A stretch of 41,013 nt of DNA from an uncultured Chromatium sp. (GTDB lineage Bacteria > Pseudomonadota > Gammaproteobacteria > Chromatiales > Chromatiaceae), in the NCBI GenBank assembly GCA_903897335.1, contig CAIUAY010000042.1, positions 1-41,013 on the forward strand. The letters run 5' to 3'. This document shows, in pieces, positions 27,152-34,597 of the stretch. Every line of letters starts with the position of its first letter. Position 1 is the first letter of the stretch. The position numbers and the translations under genes are program-made. Under the pieces are notes generated by a model that had not been told where the DNA came from, did no database searches, and was given only the letters and a program-made list of their open reading frames with translations.

Positions 27152-29919
27152 TAGAGCAGATCCCCCGGATTGAGCACCAGCAGCACTGAGCCATCGCCAA
27201 GCAGCGCGGAACCGGCATAGCCACTGAGTCCGCCAAGAAAACCGGCTAGCGGCTTGAGGATGATGTCCACCGTTTCGCGGCAGTCATCGACGATGATGCC
27301 GAGCTGTTCGCCGTTGATGCGCGCCACCAGCACGGCGAATTCGTCATCGCCGTTAGCGAGCTGTGGGGCATCCAGCGCCAGCAACTCATTGAGCGCGACC
27401 AATGGGATCAGCCGATCACGCAGCACTGTCGTTAAACGGCGCTTGATGGCACGGATCGCCCGACGTGGCACCCGTACCGTCTCAGCCACGGCATCCATCG
27501 GCACCCCGAACCGTTGACCGGCAGATTCGATGATCATGACATTACTGACCGCCATCGACAGCGGCAGCGAGAGCCGCAACCGGGTACCCTGTCCGACCTC
27601 GCTGCGCAGCTCAATGGCACCCTTAACCCGAGCGATGGCGTCGCGCACCACGTCCATGCCAACGCCGCGCCCGGAGACATCGGTGATCTTTTCGGCGGTC
27701 GAGAACCCAGCGGCAAACACCAGATTGACCGCGTCCTGATCGCTCAGGCGTTCCAGCGCGGTCTCGTCGATGATGCCTTTTTCATAGGCTTTGCGCCGGA
27801 TCACGGCAGGATCGATGCCGCGCCCGTCGTCACTGATTTCGATCAGCACCCGGTCAGATTCCTGACGCGCCTGAATCGTCAGTCGCCCTTCGCTCGACTT
27901 GCCTGCCGCCTGGCGCTCGGCAGGCGTTTCCAGACCATGATCCAGACTGTTGCGCACGATGTGCATCAGCGGATCGGCCAGCGCCTCGATGATGTTCTTG
28001 TCCGCCTCGGTCGATTCGCCCTCCATCACCAGGCGCACGTCTTTGTTGAGCTTGTGCGCCAGATCGCGCACCAGACGCGGAAACCGCTGAAACACGAAGG
28101 ACACCGGCAGCAGACGCACCTGCATGATGGCGTCCTGCATTTCTTCGGCGATGCGGTTGATGACGCTGTACTGGCTCTTGATCTCACGCGACAGCTCGCG
28201 CACGCCGAACACGTCTTCAGCGCGTCCGGCCAGATAGGGCAATGCGTTCTTGGCGACCACCATCTCGCCGATCAGATTCATCAGCCGGTCGATCTTGATC
28301 TGATCGACCTTGATCGTGCGCGGGCTGGTGAGTTGATCTTCGGCGCGGCGGTTGAACGCGATGGGTTCTTCATGCAGCGCGGGCGTGGATATGGTTGTCT
28401 GAGGTGCCGGGGATGACGTGAGCGCATTGCGTGGCAGTGGCGAGGGTTCCGTTGCTGGTGGCGCCAGATCTTCAGTTTTGCTAAGGACAGGCAGGACAAC
28501 CTGCCGGTCAAGCCAGGCTAAGAGCGCAAGCGGCGAACAGTCTGTCAGCGCCGCATTCAGCGCCTGTTCCAGTTCAGCTAGTTCGGTGTCACGTCCTAAG
28601 CTGACACAGGCAGCCGCGAGACTTGCCGCTACGGCTCGCAGCCGTCCGCTTAACCAGGGCGGACTGTCAGTGAGACTGAGGATTTCGCGCTGCGCTTCCA
28701 GCACGACTTGTGCTGACCAGATGGTGTCGGCACTGATCGTAGTCGGCAGGGCGGAAGTTGGCTGGCGATCCTCACCCCTCACCCCTCTTCCCGCTGGGGA
28801 AGATGGCTTGACTCCCTCGCCCCTTGGGAGAGAGGGGCGGGGTGAGGGGGTAAGGGCGCAGTGCTGATCAATCGCCAGGATCAGCGCCCGCTGGATGTCG
28901 CTGGCCTGGGGCGCGTGATCCAGCACCAGCAGCAGCCAGCGCAGCGCAGAGGCGATCCAGAGATCCGCTGCCGTGAGTTCGAGCAGCGTCCGGGCGGCCT
29001 GCGCCAACACCGTCAGATTGCCTGCATCGAGCAGCGCCAGCGCGGTCTGGATGAAATCAGCGGCCATCGGTTCGACCTGGACGCGACCCATCGGCACCAG
29101 CAGCGATGCAGCCGTTAGCGGACGAATCGTGATTTGATCGGCGACATAACGGAAATGTTCTGCCAGCACGTCAGAACTGGCATTCAGGATCAACTCGAAG
29201 GTCAGGATGCAGCGATAGGCATCCAGTTCAGCCAGAGTCGGCCAGTCCTCACGCGCCAACACCCGCCGCCAGACAACGCCGGAAAGCTGGATAACCTGAA
29301 AAAACGGATCTTCGCCTTTGAAGAAACAGTCTTCATCAGGCTGATACATCAGCCAGCAAAAATCCTCGCCCGCGCACAGATGGCGGTAGAGATCCATGCG
29401 CACGGATTCAGGTAGCGCCGCCAGGTCAGATAAGTCGTCATCCGCAGTCAGTTGACAGTAATCTGCGGGCAACGCCTCATCTGCCTGATCGCTGTCGCGT
29501 GACGCCTGACGCCTGACAACCTTCTCTGCCATCAACCCACGCAACAATTCGCCAAGCCGCACTGCTTCGCTGGCGTGACGACTCGTATTCGGTAGCTGAT
29601 CGCTGTCTGCCGTGCCGATTTCATCCAGCAGCGCGGCGACAAAATCCATCGCTTCCAAAAGCTGATCAGCCAGCGCCCGACTGAAGGCGACGCGACCATC
29701 GCGGGTCGCGTCCATCAGATCCTCTGCGGCATGCAGGACGCGGGTCATTTCGGGCAGATCGAACAGACCGCTGTTGCCCTTGAGCGTATGCACCAGCCGA
29801 AACAGTTCATCCATTCCGGCGCGATCGTCGGGATGATCCTCAAGCTGAAGCAGCTTCTCGCCGATGGACTGAAGAAAATCGCGCCCCTCGGTTAAAAATT
29901 GGATGAGCAGCGGACTCAT
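27151..29919 (-). CDS. cheA: Chemotaxis histidine kinase CheA
   Basis: A 922-residue kinase, much longer than E. coli CheA (654). The N-terminal Hpt domain has His44 in RLVHTLKGNSGLF. A long middle section (about 110-535) is of no family I recognise, except that 150-265 has the look of a folded module (FFKGEDPFFQVIQLSG). The dimerisation helix starts near 535 (KIDRLMNLIGEMVVAKNALP). ATP-binding boxes follow: IVRNSLDHGLETP near 655, SDDGRGID near 700, GRGVGMD near 752. A CheW-like domain ends the protein (about 790-922). A palindromic repeat is read in frame at about 357-384. Start ATG overlaps the preceding receiver stop (ATGA). Confidence 0.93.
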   Translation of the reverse strand: MSPLLIQFLTEGRDFLQSIGEKLLQLEDHPDDRAGMDELFRLVHTLKGNSGLFDLPEMTRVLHAAEDLMDATRDGRVAFSRALADQLLEAMDFVAALLDEIGTADSDQLPNTSRHASEAVRLGELLRGLMAEKVVRRQASRDSDQADEALPADYCQLTADDDLSDLAALPESVRMDLYRHLCAGEDFCWLMYQPDEDCFFKGEDPFFQVIQLSGVVWRRVLAREDWPTLAELDAYRCILTFELILNASSDVLAEHFRYVADQITIRPLTAASLLVPMGRVQVEPMAADFIQTALALLDAGNLTVLAQAARTLLELTAADLWIASALRWLLLVLDHAPQASDIQRALILAIDQHCALTPSPRPSLPRGEGVKPSSPAGRGVRGEDRQPTSALPTTISADTIWSAQVVLEAQREILSLTDSPPWLSGRLRAVAASLAAACVSLGRDTELAELEQALNAALTDCSPLALLAWLDRQVVLPVLSKTEDLAPPATEPSPLPRNALTSSPAPQTTISTPALHEEPIAFNRRAEDQLTSPRTIKVDQIKIDRLMNLIGEMVVAKNALPYLAGRAEDVFGVRELSREIKSQYSVINRIAEEMQDAIMQVRLLPVSFVFQRFPRLVRDLAHKLNKDVRLVMEGESTEADKNIIEALADPLMHIVRNSLDHGLETPAERQAAGKSSEGRLTIQARQESDRVLIEISDDGRGIDPAVIRRKAYEKGIIDETALERLSDQDAVNLVFAAGFSTAEKITDVSGRGVGMDVVRDAIARVKGAIELRSEVGQGTRLRLSLPLSMAVSNVMIIESAGQRFGVPMDAVAETVRVPRRAIRAIKRRLTTVLRDRLIPLVALNELLALDAPQLANGDDEFAVLVARINGEQLGIIVDDCRETVDIILKPLAGFLGGLSGYAGSALLGDGSVLLVLNPGDLL
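28770..28850. repeat. Palindromic GC-rich repeat inside cheA
   Basis: Left arm CCTCACCCCTCACCCCTC (28770 onward) is the approximate reverse complement of the right arm GAGGGGCGGGGTGAGG near 28832-28847. Inside, TCTTCCC/GGGAAGA forms a perfect 7-bp stem with a 4-base loop (28787-28793 with 28798-28804). The sequence resembles the dispersed palindromic repeats, often intergenic, that occur in many copies in proteobacterial genomes. Here it keeps the cheA frame and encodes a Pro, Gly, Arg and Ser-rich stretch (SPRPSLPRGEGVKPSSPAGR). Copy number cannot be judged from this window. Confidence 0.7.
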
Positions 29920-30332
29920 GGGGCGCTCCCTGCGATTCCGTTCAGGGCATGAGGACTGAGCGGAGCCGACGCCAGACCAAGCAGAGTCAGGACATGCGAC
30001 AGCAGCCGTTCCGGGCGCACCGGCTTGATCAGATAAAGATTGGCACCGCTGACATAGGCAAGCGTCTGGTCATTGGCGGCTGCCTCAGTTGAGACCATGA
30101 TTGACGGGACTTGGGGGATGTCTTTGCCGCGCAGCTCGCGCAGAAAGCCGTAGCCGTCGAGCTTGGGCATGTTGATGTCAACCAGATAGAGATCAAACGG
30201 CGCTTCGGCGATCCGCTCCAGCGCTTCTAGTCCATTGACCGCCTCGCTGACCGCAAATCCAGCCGCTTCCAGGATGTCGCGGTGATAAAGCCGCACGGTC
30301 GCGGCGTCATCGATAACCAGGATGCGCTTCAT
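29916..30332 (-). CDS. CheY-like response regulator
   Basis: A 138-residue receiver with acidic pair VIDDAAT (Asp8-Asp9), phosphorylation site Asp52 in YLVDINMPKLDG, VSTEA and Lys in YLIKPVRPE. The final 18 residues extend beyond the usual receiver length and are Pro, Ser and Ala-rich. Like the other receiver in this operon it has no output domain. It is linked by ATGA overlaps to both cheR upstream and cheA downstream, which suggests balanced translation. Which receiver carries the output and which drains phosphate cannot be told from sequence. Confidence 0.92.
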   Translation of the reverse strand: MKRILVIDDAATVRLYHRDILEAAGFAVSEAVNGLEALERIAEAPFDLYLVDINMPKLDGYGFLRELRGKDIPQVPSIMVSTEAAANDQTLAYVSGANLYLIKPVRPERLLSHVLTLLGLASAPLSPHALNGIAGSAP

Positions 30333-31174
30333 CGTGCCCCCCAGGGTTTCTGATAGACGATGGCTTCGGGAAACTTGCGCACCCGAAACAACGAGGAAAT
30401 GCGGCTCATGGACTCGGAGTGTCCGAGACAGATGAATCCGCCCGGATTGAGTGCGTCATAGAATGACTCTGCCGTTTGCTTGCGCGACAGATCATCGAAA
30501 TAGATCAATAGGTTGCGACAGAAAATAACATCGAAATGACGATGCAGACGCATGTCGGCAGGATCGGTGACATTGACCCGGGTGAATTCCACCGCATCGC
30601 GCAGGGTGTCGCCGATCTGGTAGTAATCACCGTCGCGGCGAAAATATTTTTTCAGCAGCGTCGCTGGCAGGTGTTGAATGGCGCGGGCGGTATAGCGTCC
30701 GCGCCGTGCCTGAGCCAGGATGCTGGTATCAATGTCCGAGGACACGATCTCGACATCCCAGGTGTGCAGATGCGGCCAGTGTTCGAGCAGATAGATGGCG
30801 ATGCCGTAGGGTTCTTCGCCGGATGATGAGGGGATCGACCAGATGCGGATTGGCGTGGTTGCAGTGCGTCGGGCGACGATTTCCTCCAGCAGCGAGTTGA
30901 CCAGACACTGAAACTGATATTCCTCGCGGAAAAAATAGGTCTCGTTGACCGTCATAACGTTGATCAGCGTCTGCAATTCCTCGCCCGACGTCTGGAAACG
31001 CAGCAGGGTGAAATAGCTTCGGAAGCTCTCGCTGGCAGTCACGGCCATGCGGTCGAGCAGGCGTTTATCGACAAAATAACGCTTGGTGTCCTCGAAAAGA
31101 ATGCCGGTCTTGCGGTAGAAGAATTCACGGAACTTGTAAAAGTCTTCATCGCTGATCGCGCCTGGATCACTCAT
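30329..31174 (-). CDS. cheR: Chemoreceptor glutamate methyltransferase CheR
   Basis: A 281-residue SAM-dependent methyltransferase that methylates receptor glutamates for adaptation. The N-terminal helical domain (FYKFREFFYRKTGILFEDTK) precedes the SAM motif RIWSIPSSSGEEPYGIAIYL, in which IPSS replaces the usual AACS. Later blocks are VSSDIDTSILAQARRGRY, VTDPADM and VIFCRNLLIYFDD. No TPR or tether-binding extension is present. It lies six bases after the HEAT-repeat gene and overlaps the receiver gene by four. Confidence 0.94.
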   Translation of the reverse strand: MSDPGAISDEDFYKFREFFYRKTGILFEDTKRYFVDKRLLDRMAVTASESFRSYFTLLRFQTSGEELQTLINVMTVNETYFFREEYQFQCLVNSLLEEIVARRTATTPIRIWSIPSSSGEEPYGIAIYLLEHWPHLHTWDVEIVSSDIDTSILAQARRGRYTARAIQHLPATLLKKYFRRDGDYYQIGDTLRDAVEFTRVNVTDPADMRLHRHFDVIFCRNLLIYFDDLSRKQTAESFYDALNPGGFICLGHSESMSRISSLFRVRKFPEAIVYQKPWGAR

Positions 31175-31180
31175 CGTGGG

Positions 31181-31804
31181 TCAACCTGCGGCGATCCGCG
31201 TGAGCGCCAGATCGGCGGCAAACTGGATGTACGGTTCATCGGCGAAACGCTGCTTAAGCGCCAGTAGCGCAGGGACTGCTGATTCCGAGCCGACTTCACC
31301 CAGCAGATCGACCGCCGTGGCGCAGACATTGACATGCTGATCCTGGGTAATGACACGGATCAGCCAGTCTTCGACCTGCGGATGACGCAGCGATTCCAGC
31401 ACGTCGACGGCGAAGATCCGCACGTCCGGGTCGGGGTCGTCGAGCAGACGCCCCATCAGTGGCGCAACTTCGTCCGGGAGTTGCTGCATGGCGGCAATCG
31501 CGGCGTTGCGCAGCATGGCGTCCTCGCTGCGCAGACAGTCAACCAGTCCGGCCACCGACTGCGCGTCAGCAAACTGGGTGAGCGTGGTCAGGATGACCTC
31601 GATCACGCTCGGTTCGGTCTCGACCGGCAGGCGCTCAACCAACGTTGCCGACACCTCAGGGTACTGGATCAGATCACGCGCCGCCCAGCGTCGTGCCAGC
31701 GGATCGGGATCGGACAGCGCGGTTAAAAGACCAGCCAGATCGCGCGAACGATGCCGTTCGTCATCGGAGGTGTCTGGTGGCGGCGCCGCTTTTTTCAGTG
31801 ACAT
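31181..31804 (-). CDS. HEAT-repeat protein of the chemosensory operon
   Basis: A 207-residue protein built almost entirely of about five helical-pair repeats of roughly 30 residues, recognised by the recurring pattern DPDPLARRWAARDL, DAMLRNAAIAAMQQL, DPDVRIFAVDVLESL and QHVNVCATAVDLLGEV. HEAT solenoids bind other proteins. It sits between cheB and cheR, so an adaptor role in the adaptation enzymes or receptor array is a reasonable guess, but no partner is shown. The first 25 residues are charged and Pro-rich. ATG at 31804; no signal peptide, so cytoplasmic. Confidence 0.8.
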   Translation of the reverse strand: MSLKKAAPPPDTSDDERHRSRDLAGLLTALSDPDPLARRWAARDLIQYPEVSATLVERLPVETEPSVIEVILTTLTQFADAQSVAGLVDCLRSEDAMLRNAAIAAMQQLPDEVAPLMGRLLDDPDPDVRIFAVDVLESLRHPQVEDWLIRVITQDQHVNVCATAVDLLGEVGSESAVPALLALKQRFADEPYIQFAADLALTRIAAG

Positions 31805-31821
31805 GATCCTCAGCCCACTCG

Positions 31822-32904
31822 TTAACGTTCAACCCAGATACGGATCTGATCGGCGATGCGTTCAGCCGGCAGGGTCAGGGTCGCCCCACCGCGTTCAATC
31901 AATTCGGCAGGCATCCCGAAGACGACGGCGGTTGCTTCAGATTCAGCAATCGTCCGTGCGCCGCGCTGCCTGAGATCGGTAAACGCCTGCGCACCATCGT
32001 AGCCCATGCCGGTCAGAAGTACCGCGATCACGTTAACCGGGTCGCAATGCTCCAGCGCCGAGCGTCCGAGCAGCTCAACCGATGGATGCCAGAGAAAATC
32101 TGGATTCTCCGGTCGCGCCAGCGCGGTCAGTTTGCTGGCACGACGCGCCAGCACCATGTCCGCGCCACCCTTGCCAATATAGATATTGCCTGCCTCCAGC
32201 GGCGTGGGGCGGCTGACCTCCGATACCGTGAGCGCACAGAGACCATTCATCCGTTCGGCAAAGGGTCGGGTAAAGCTCGGCGGCATATGCTGCGCGACCA
32301 GCACCGGCCAGGCAAAGTCAGCAGGCAGCAGCGGCAAAATGTCCTCCAGCGTACGCGGGCCGCCGGTCGAGACACCGATCAGGACGACGCCCTCGCCACG
32401 CACTCCGCCGCGACGGATGAGCGGACGACGGGTTGACTCCGCCATCGGCGCTGGTCTGGCGGTCGTCAGGTCAGTCCGCAGCCGCGCCGCCAGTCCACGC
32501 GCCGTCTTGAGACGCGCCCGCGCTGCCGCCCGCACCTTACTGATGATTTCAGTCTCGATTTCGACAATCGACAGCGAGATGGTGCCACCCGGCTTGGGAA
32601 TGTAGTCCACCGCGCCGAGATTGAGCGCCTCCAGTGTTGCCAGCGCGCCCTTTTCGGTCAGGGAAGACACCATCACCACCGGCACCGGACGCTCGGCCAT
32701 CAACAGCGAGAGTGCCGTCAACCCGTCCATTTCAGGCATGTTGATGTCGAGCGTGATGACATCCGGCGCAAAAGCACGGTTTTCCTCCACCGCCTCGCGC
32801 CCATTGCGGGCAACCCGGATCTCAAAATCGCCTGCATCCTGAAAGATCGCACTGAGCTGGCGGCGCATCAGTGCAGAGTCATCGACGATCAGCAGCTTGA
32901 TCAC
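31822..32904 (-). CDS. cheB: Chemotaxis-specific protein-glutamate methylesterase CheB
   Basis: A 360-residue enzyme with an N-terminal receiver (LLIVDDSALMRR, phosphorylation site Asp53 in VITLDINMPEMDG) and a C-terminal methylesterase domain with its Ser179 (IGVSTGGP), His206 (VAQHMPP) and Asp303 (LLTGMGYDGA) triad. It removes methyl groups from receptors and deamidates glutamines. I chose the GTG at 32904 (MIKLLIVDDS), which fits the family N-terminus; a TTG at 32925 in the same frame has no ribosome site. It is separated from the triple-CheW gene by an 80-base gap containing alternative hairpins. Confidence 0.94.
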   Translation of the reverse strand: MIKLLIVDDSALMRRQLSAIFQDAGDFEIRVARNGREAVEENRAFAPDVITLDINMPEMDGLTALSLLMAERPVPVVMVSSLTEKGALATLEALNLGAVDYIPKPGGTISLSIVEIETEIISKVRAAARARLKTARGLAARLRTDLTTARPAPMAESTRRPLIRRGGVRGEGVVLIGVSTGGPRTLEDILPLLPADFAWPVLVAQHMPPSFTRPFAERMNGLCALTVSEVSRPTPLEAGNIYIGKGGADMVLARRASKLTALARPENPDFLWHPSVELLGRSALEHCDPVNVIAVLLTGMGYDGAQAFTDLRQRGARTIAESEATAVVFGMPAELIERGGATLTLPAERIADQIRIWVER

Positions 32905-32936
32905 AGTGATTCTCTTTAGGGACAAGGATCAAAACT

Positions 32937-32984
32937 CAGGGAACAGGATTGAAGCGAACCCGTTTTTCCGGTTCCCTGAACCGG
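32937..32984 (-). other. Mutually exclusive hairpins between the triple cheW gene and cheB
   Basis: Directly after the triple-cheW stop, the minus strand can form a 7-bp stem (32978-32984 with 32968-32974, CCGGTTC/GAACCGG, 3-base loop). The bases of its loop and 3' arm can instead pair in another 8-bp stem: 32971-32978 with 32937-32944 (CAGGGAAC/GTTCCCTG). The two stems share bases and cannot coexist. No U tract follows either, so a simple terminator is unlikely. It might tune cheB expression or protect the upstream message. Confidence 0.4.
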
Positions 32985-34568
32985 TTAGCCGGACGATCTC
33001 GCCTGACTCAGCGCCGCCAGCTCTTCCCGCTGCTCTTCGGCGATCAGATGAGCCGGTTCGATCAACTGGATCATGCGCCGCTGCTGCTCCAGATTGGCCA
33101 CCCGCCCGATCAGTCGCGCCTGTTCGAGCGACAGCCGGGGCGAGGGTTCGATGGCCGATTTGGGGATCTTGAGGACTTCGGCGACTGAATCCACGATAAA
33201 TCCAGTGCGCACCCCGTCGAGCAGAAACACCATGATGCGCTGACGGTCGTTACGCTCAACGGTCGCTAGACCCAGCCGACGGCGCTGGTCGATCACCGGC
33301 AGCACCGAACCGCGCAGATTGATCACGCCCTCGACAAAACCTGGTGCCTTGGGGACGTGGGTCAGCTCGTCGGGAATGCGCACGATCTCCTGGACGCTCG
33401 CGATCGGCACCCCGAATTCTTCCTTGTCGAGTCGGAACACCACCACCTGTTCCTCATCGTCGGTTTGCAGCTCGCCTTCCTGCTCATCGTCTGAACGGTC
33501 GTCATCGTGCATGGCTGCGACGCTGGTCAGCGCCTCCTGGATGGATGAATGGCGGAACAGATTATCGGTTGAAATGATCGACACCAGCCGCCGTCCCTCA
33601 TCGAGCCGACAGATGTCAGCAATGTCGGACAGATCGCCGTGACGCGCCAGGAGCTTTGGCATCGCATCCACCGCCGACCTGGGCACTCGCAGCACCTCGT
33701 TGACGCTATCCATCGCCAGTCCCACCGACACCTCGCCGAGTCGCACCACCACGATACGGCTGCGTTCATCGGCAGCCTGGGCCGGCAGCTCGAACAGACA
33801 GCGCAGTGACACCAGCGGCAACAGCCGGTTACGCAATGTCATCACGCCCAACACATGCGCCTCGGCACGGGGGACATGCACGATCTGTTCAGGAAACTGC
33901 ACGATCTCCTGCACGTTCTCAATCAGAATCGCGTATTCCTGTCCGGCAACCTCAAAGCTGACCAGTTGCAGTTCGTCGGTGGTCGCCTCGTCTTCTGCGT
34001 CACCGCCTGTCGCTGCGCCAAAAGACGCCCCACTGTGCGTGTGTGACAGGGCGGCGATGGCGGCAAATTCAGTACCGATCAGACGCTCGAAATCCAGCAC
34101 CATCACCATTGGATAGCCGCCGACATCCTTAAGCATCCCCGACAGCAGTTCGGTCTTGACCGTCAGTGTCAGGGCATCGACATCTTCGATGCGTCCTGGC
34201 TCGACCCCAACCACGCTGCTGACCCGATCCACCACGAAGCCGAGCGGCTGACCCAGATCGATCACCAGCGCACGGGTGGCGTCGTCGTTGCCCTGCTCGG
34301 CAAAACCAAAGAGTCGGCGCAGACTGATGATCGGTAGCACCTTGCCGCGCAGATTCGCCAGTCCCTCCAGAGTCGTGGGCGCAAGTGGCACCCGCACAAC
34401 ATCAGGTACCCGAATGATTTCCTGCACCGGCGTCATATCGACCGCGAAAACCTCGCTGTCGCAGACAAAGATCACGAATTGACGGATGTCCGCCTCGCGC
34501 TCGGTCGCGGTGTCGTCTACTCCGTCCGCGCTGATCGACGGCGACAGTTCGACCTGTTCGTTGGTCAT
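32985..34568 (-). CDS. Triple-CheW-domain coupling protein
   Basis: A 527-residue protein with three consecutive CheW domains (about 28-166, 200-340 and 373-512). Each starts with a beta strand and a VQEIIRVP-like segment, followed by the NLRG-type signature: NLRGKVLPI, TLRNRLLPL and NLRGSVLPV. The middle domain has the most altered signature. Linkers are acidic and probably flexible (DDDRSDDEQEGELQTDDEEQ). CheW proteins couple receptors to CheA; a three-domain version may bridge several partners in the array. ATG at 34568, 29 bases after the double-MCP gene stop. No stand-alone single-domain CheW is encoded in the operon, so this is probably the only coupler. Confidence 0.92.
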   Translation of the reverse strand: MTNEQVELSPSISADGVDDTATEREADIRQFVIFVCDSEVFAVDMTPVQEIIRVPDVVRVPLAPTTLEGLANLRGKVLPIISLRRLFGFAEQGNDDATRALVIDLGQPLGFVVDRVSSVVGVEPGRIEDVDALTLTVKTELLSGMLKDVGGYPMVMVLDFERLIGTEFAAIAALSHTHSGASFGAATGGDAEDEATTDELQLVSFEVAGQEYAILIENVQEIVQFPEQIVHVPRAEAHVLGVMTLRNRLLPLVSLRCLFELPAQAADERSRIVVVRLGEVSVGLAMDSVNEVLRVPRSAVDAMPKLLARHGDLSDIADICRLDEGRRLVSIISTDNLFRHSSIQEALTSVAAMHDDDRSDDEQEGELQTDDEEQVVVFRLDKEEFGVPIASVQEIVRIPDELTHVPKAPGFVEGVINLRGSVLPVIDQRRRLGLATVERNDRQRIMVFLLDGVRTGFIVDSVAEVLKIPKSAIEPSPRLSLEQARLIGRVANLEQQRRMIQLIEPAHLIAEEQREELAALSQARSSG

Positions 34569-34597
34569 GTTGTTCTCCCGCGCAACGGCGATGGATC

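Noticed and set aside
27514-28416. A 300-residue open frame opposite cheA
   Set aside because: His- and Asp-rich composition typical of antisense translation of a conserved gene; no motif.
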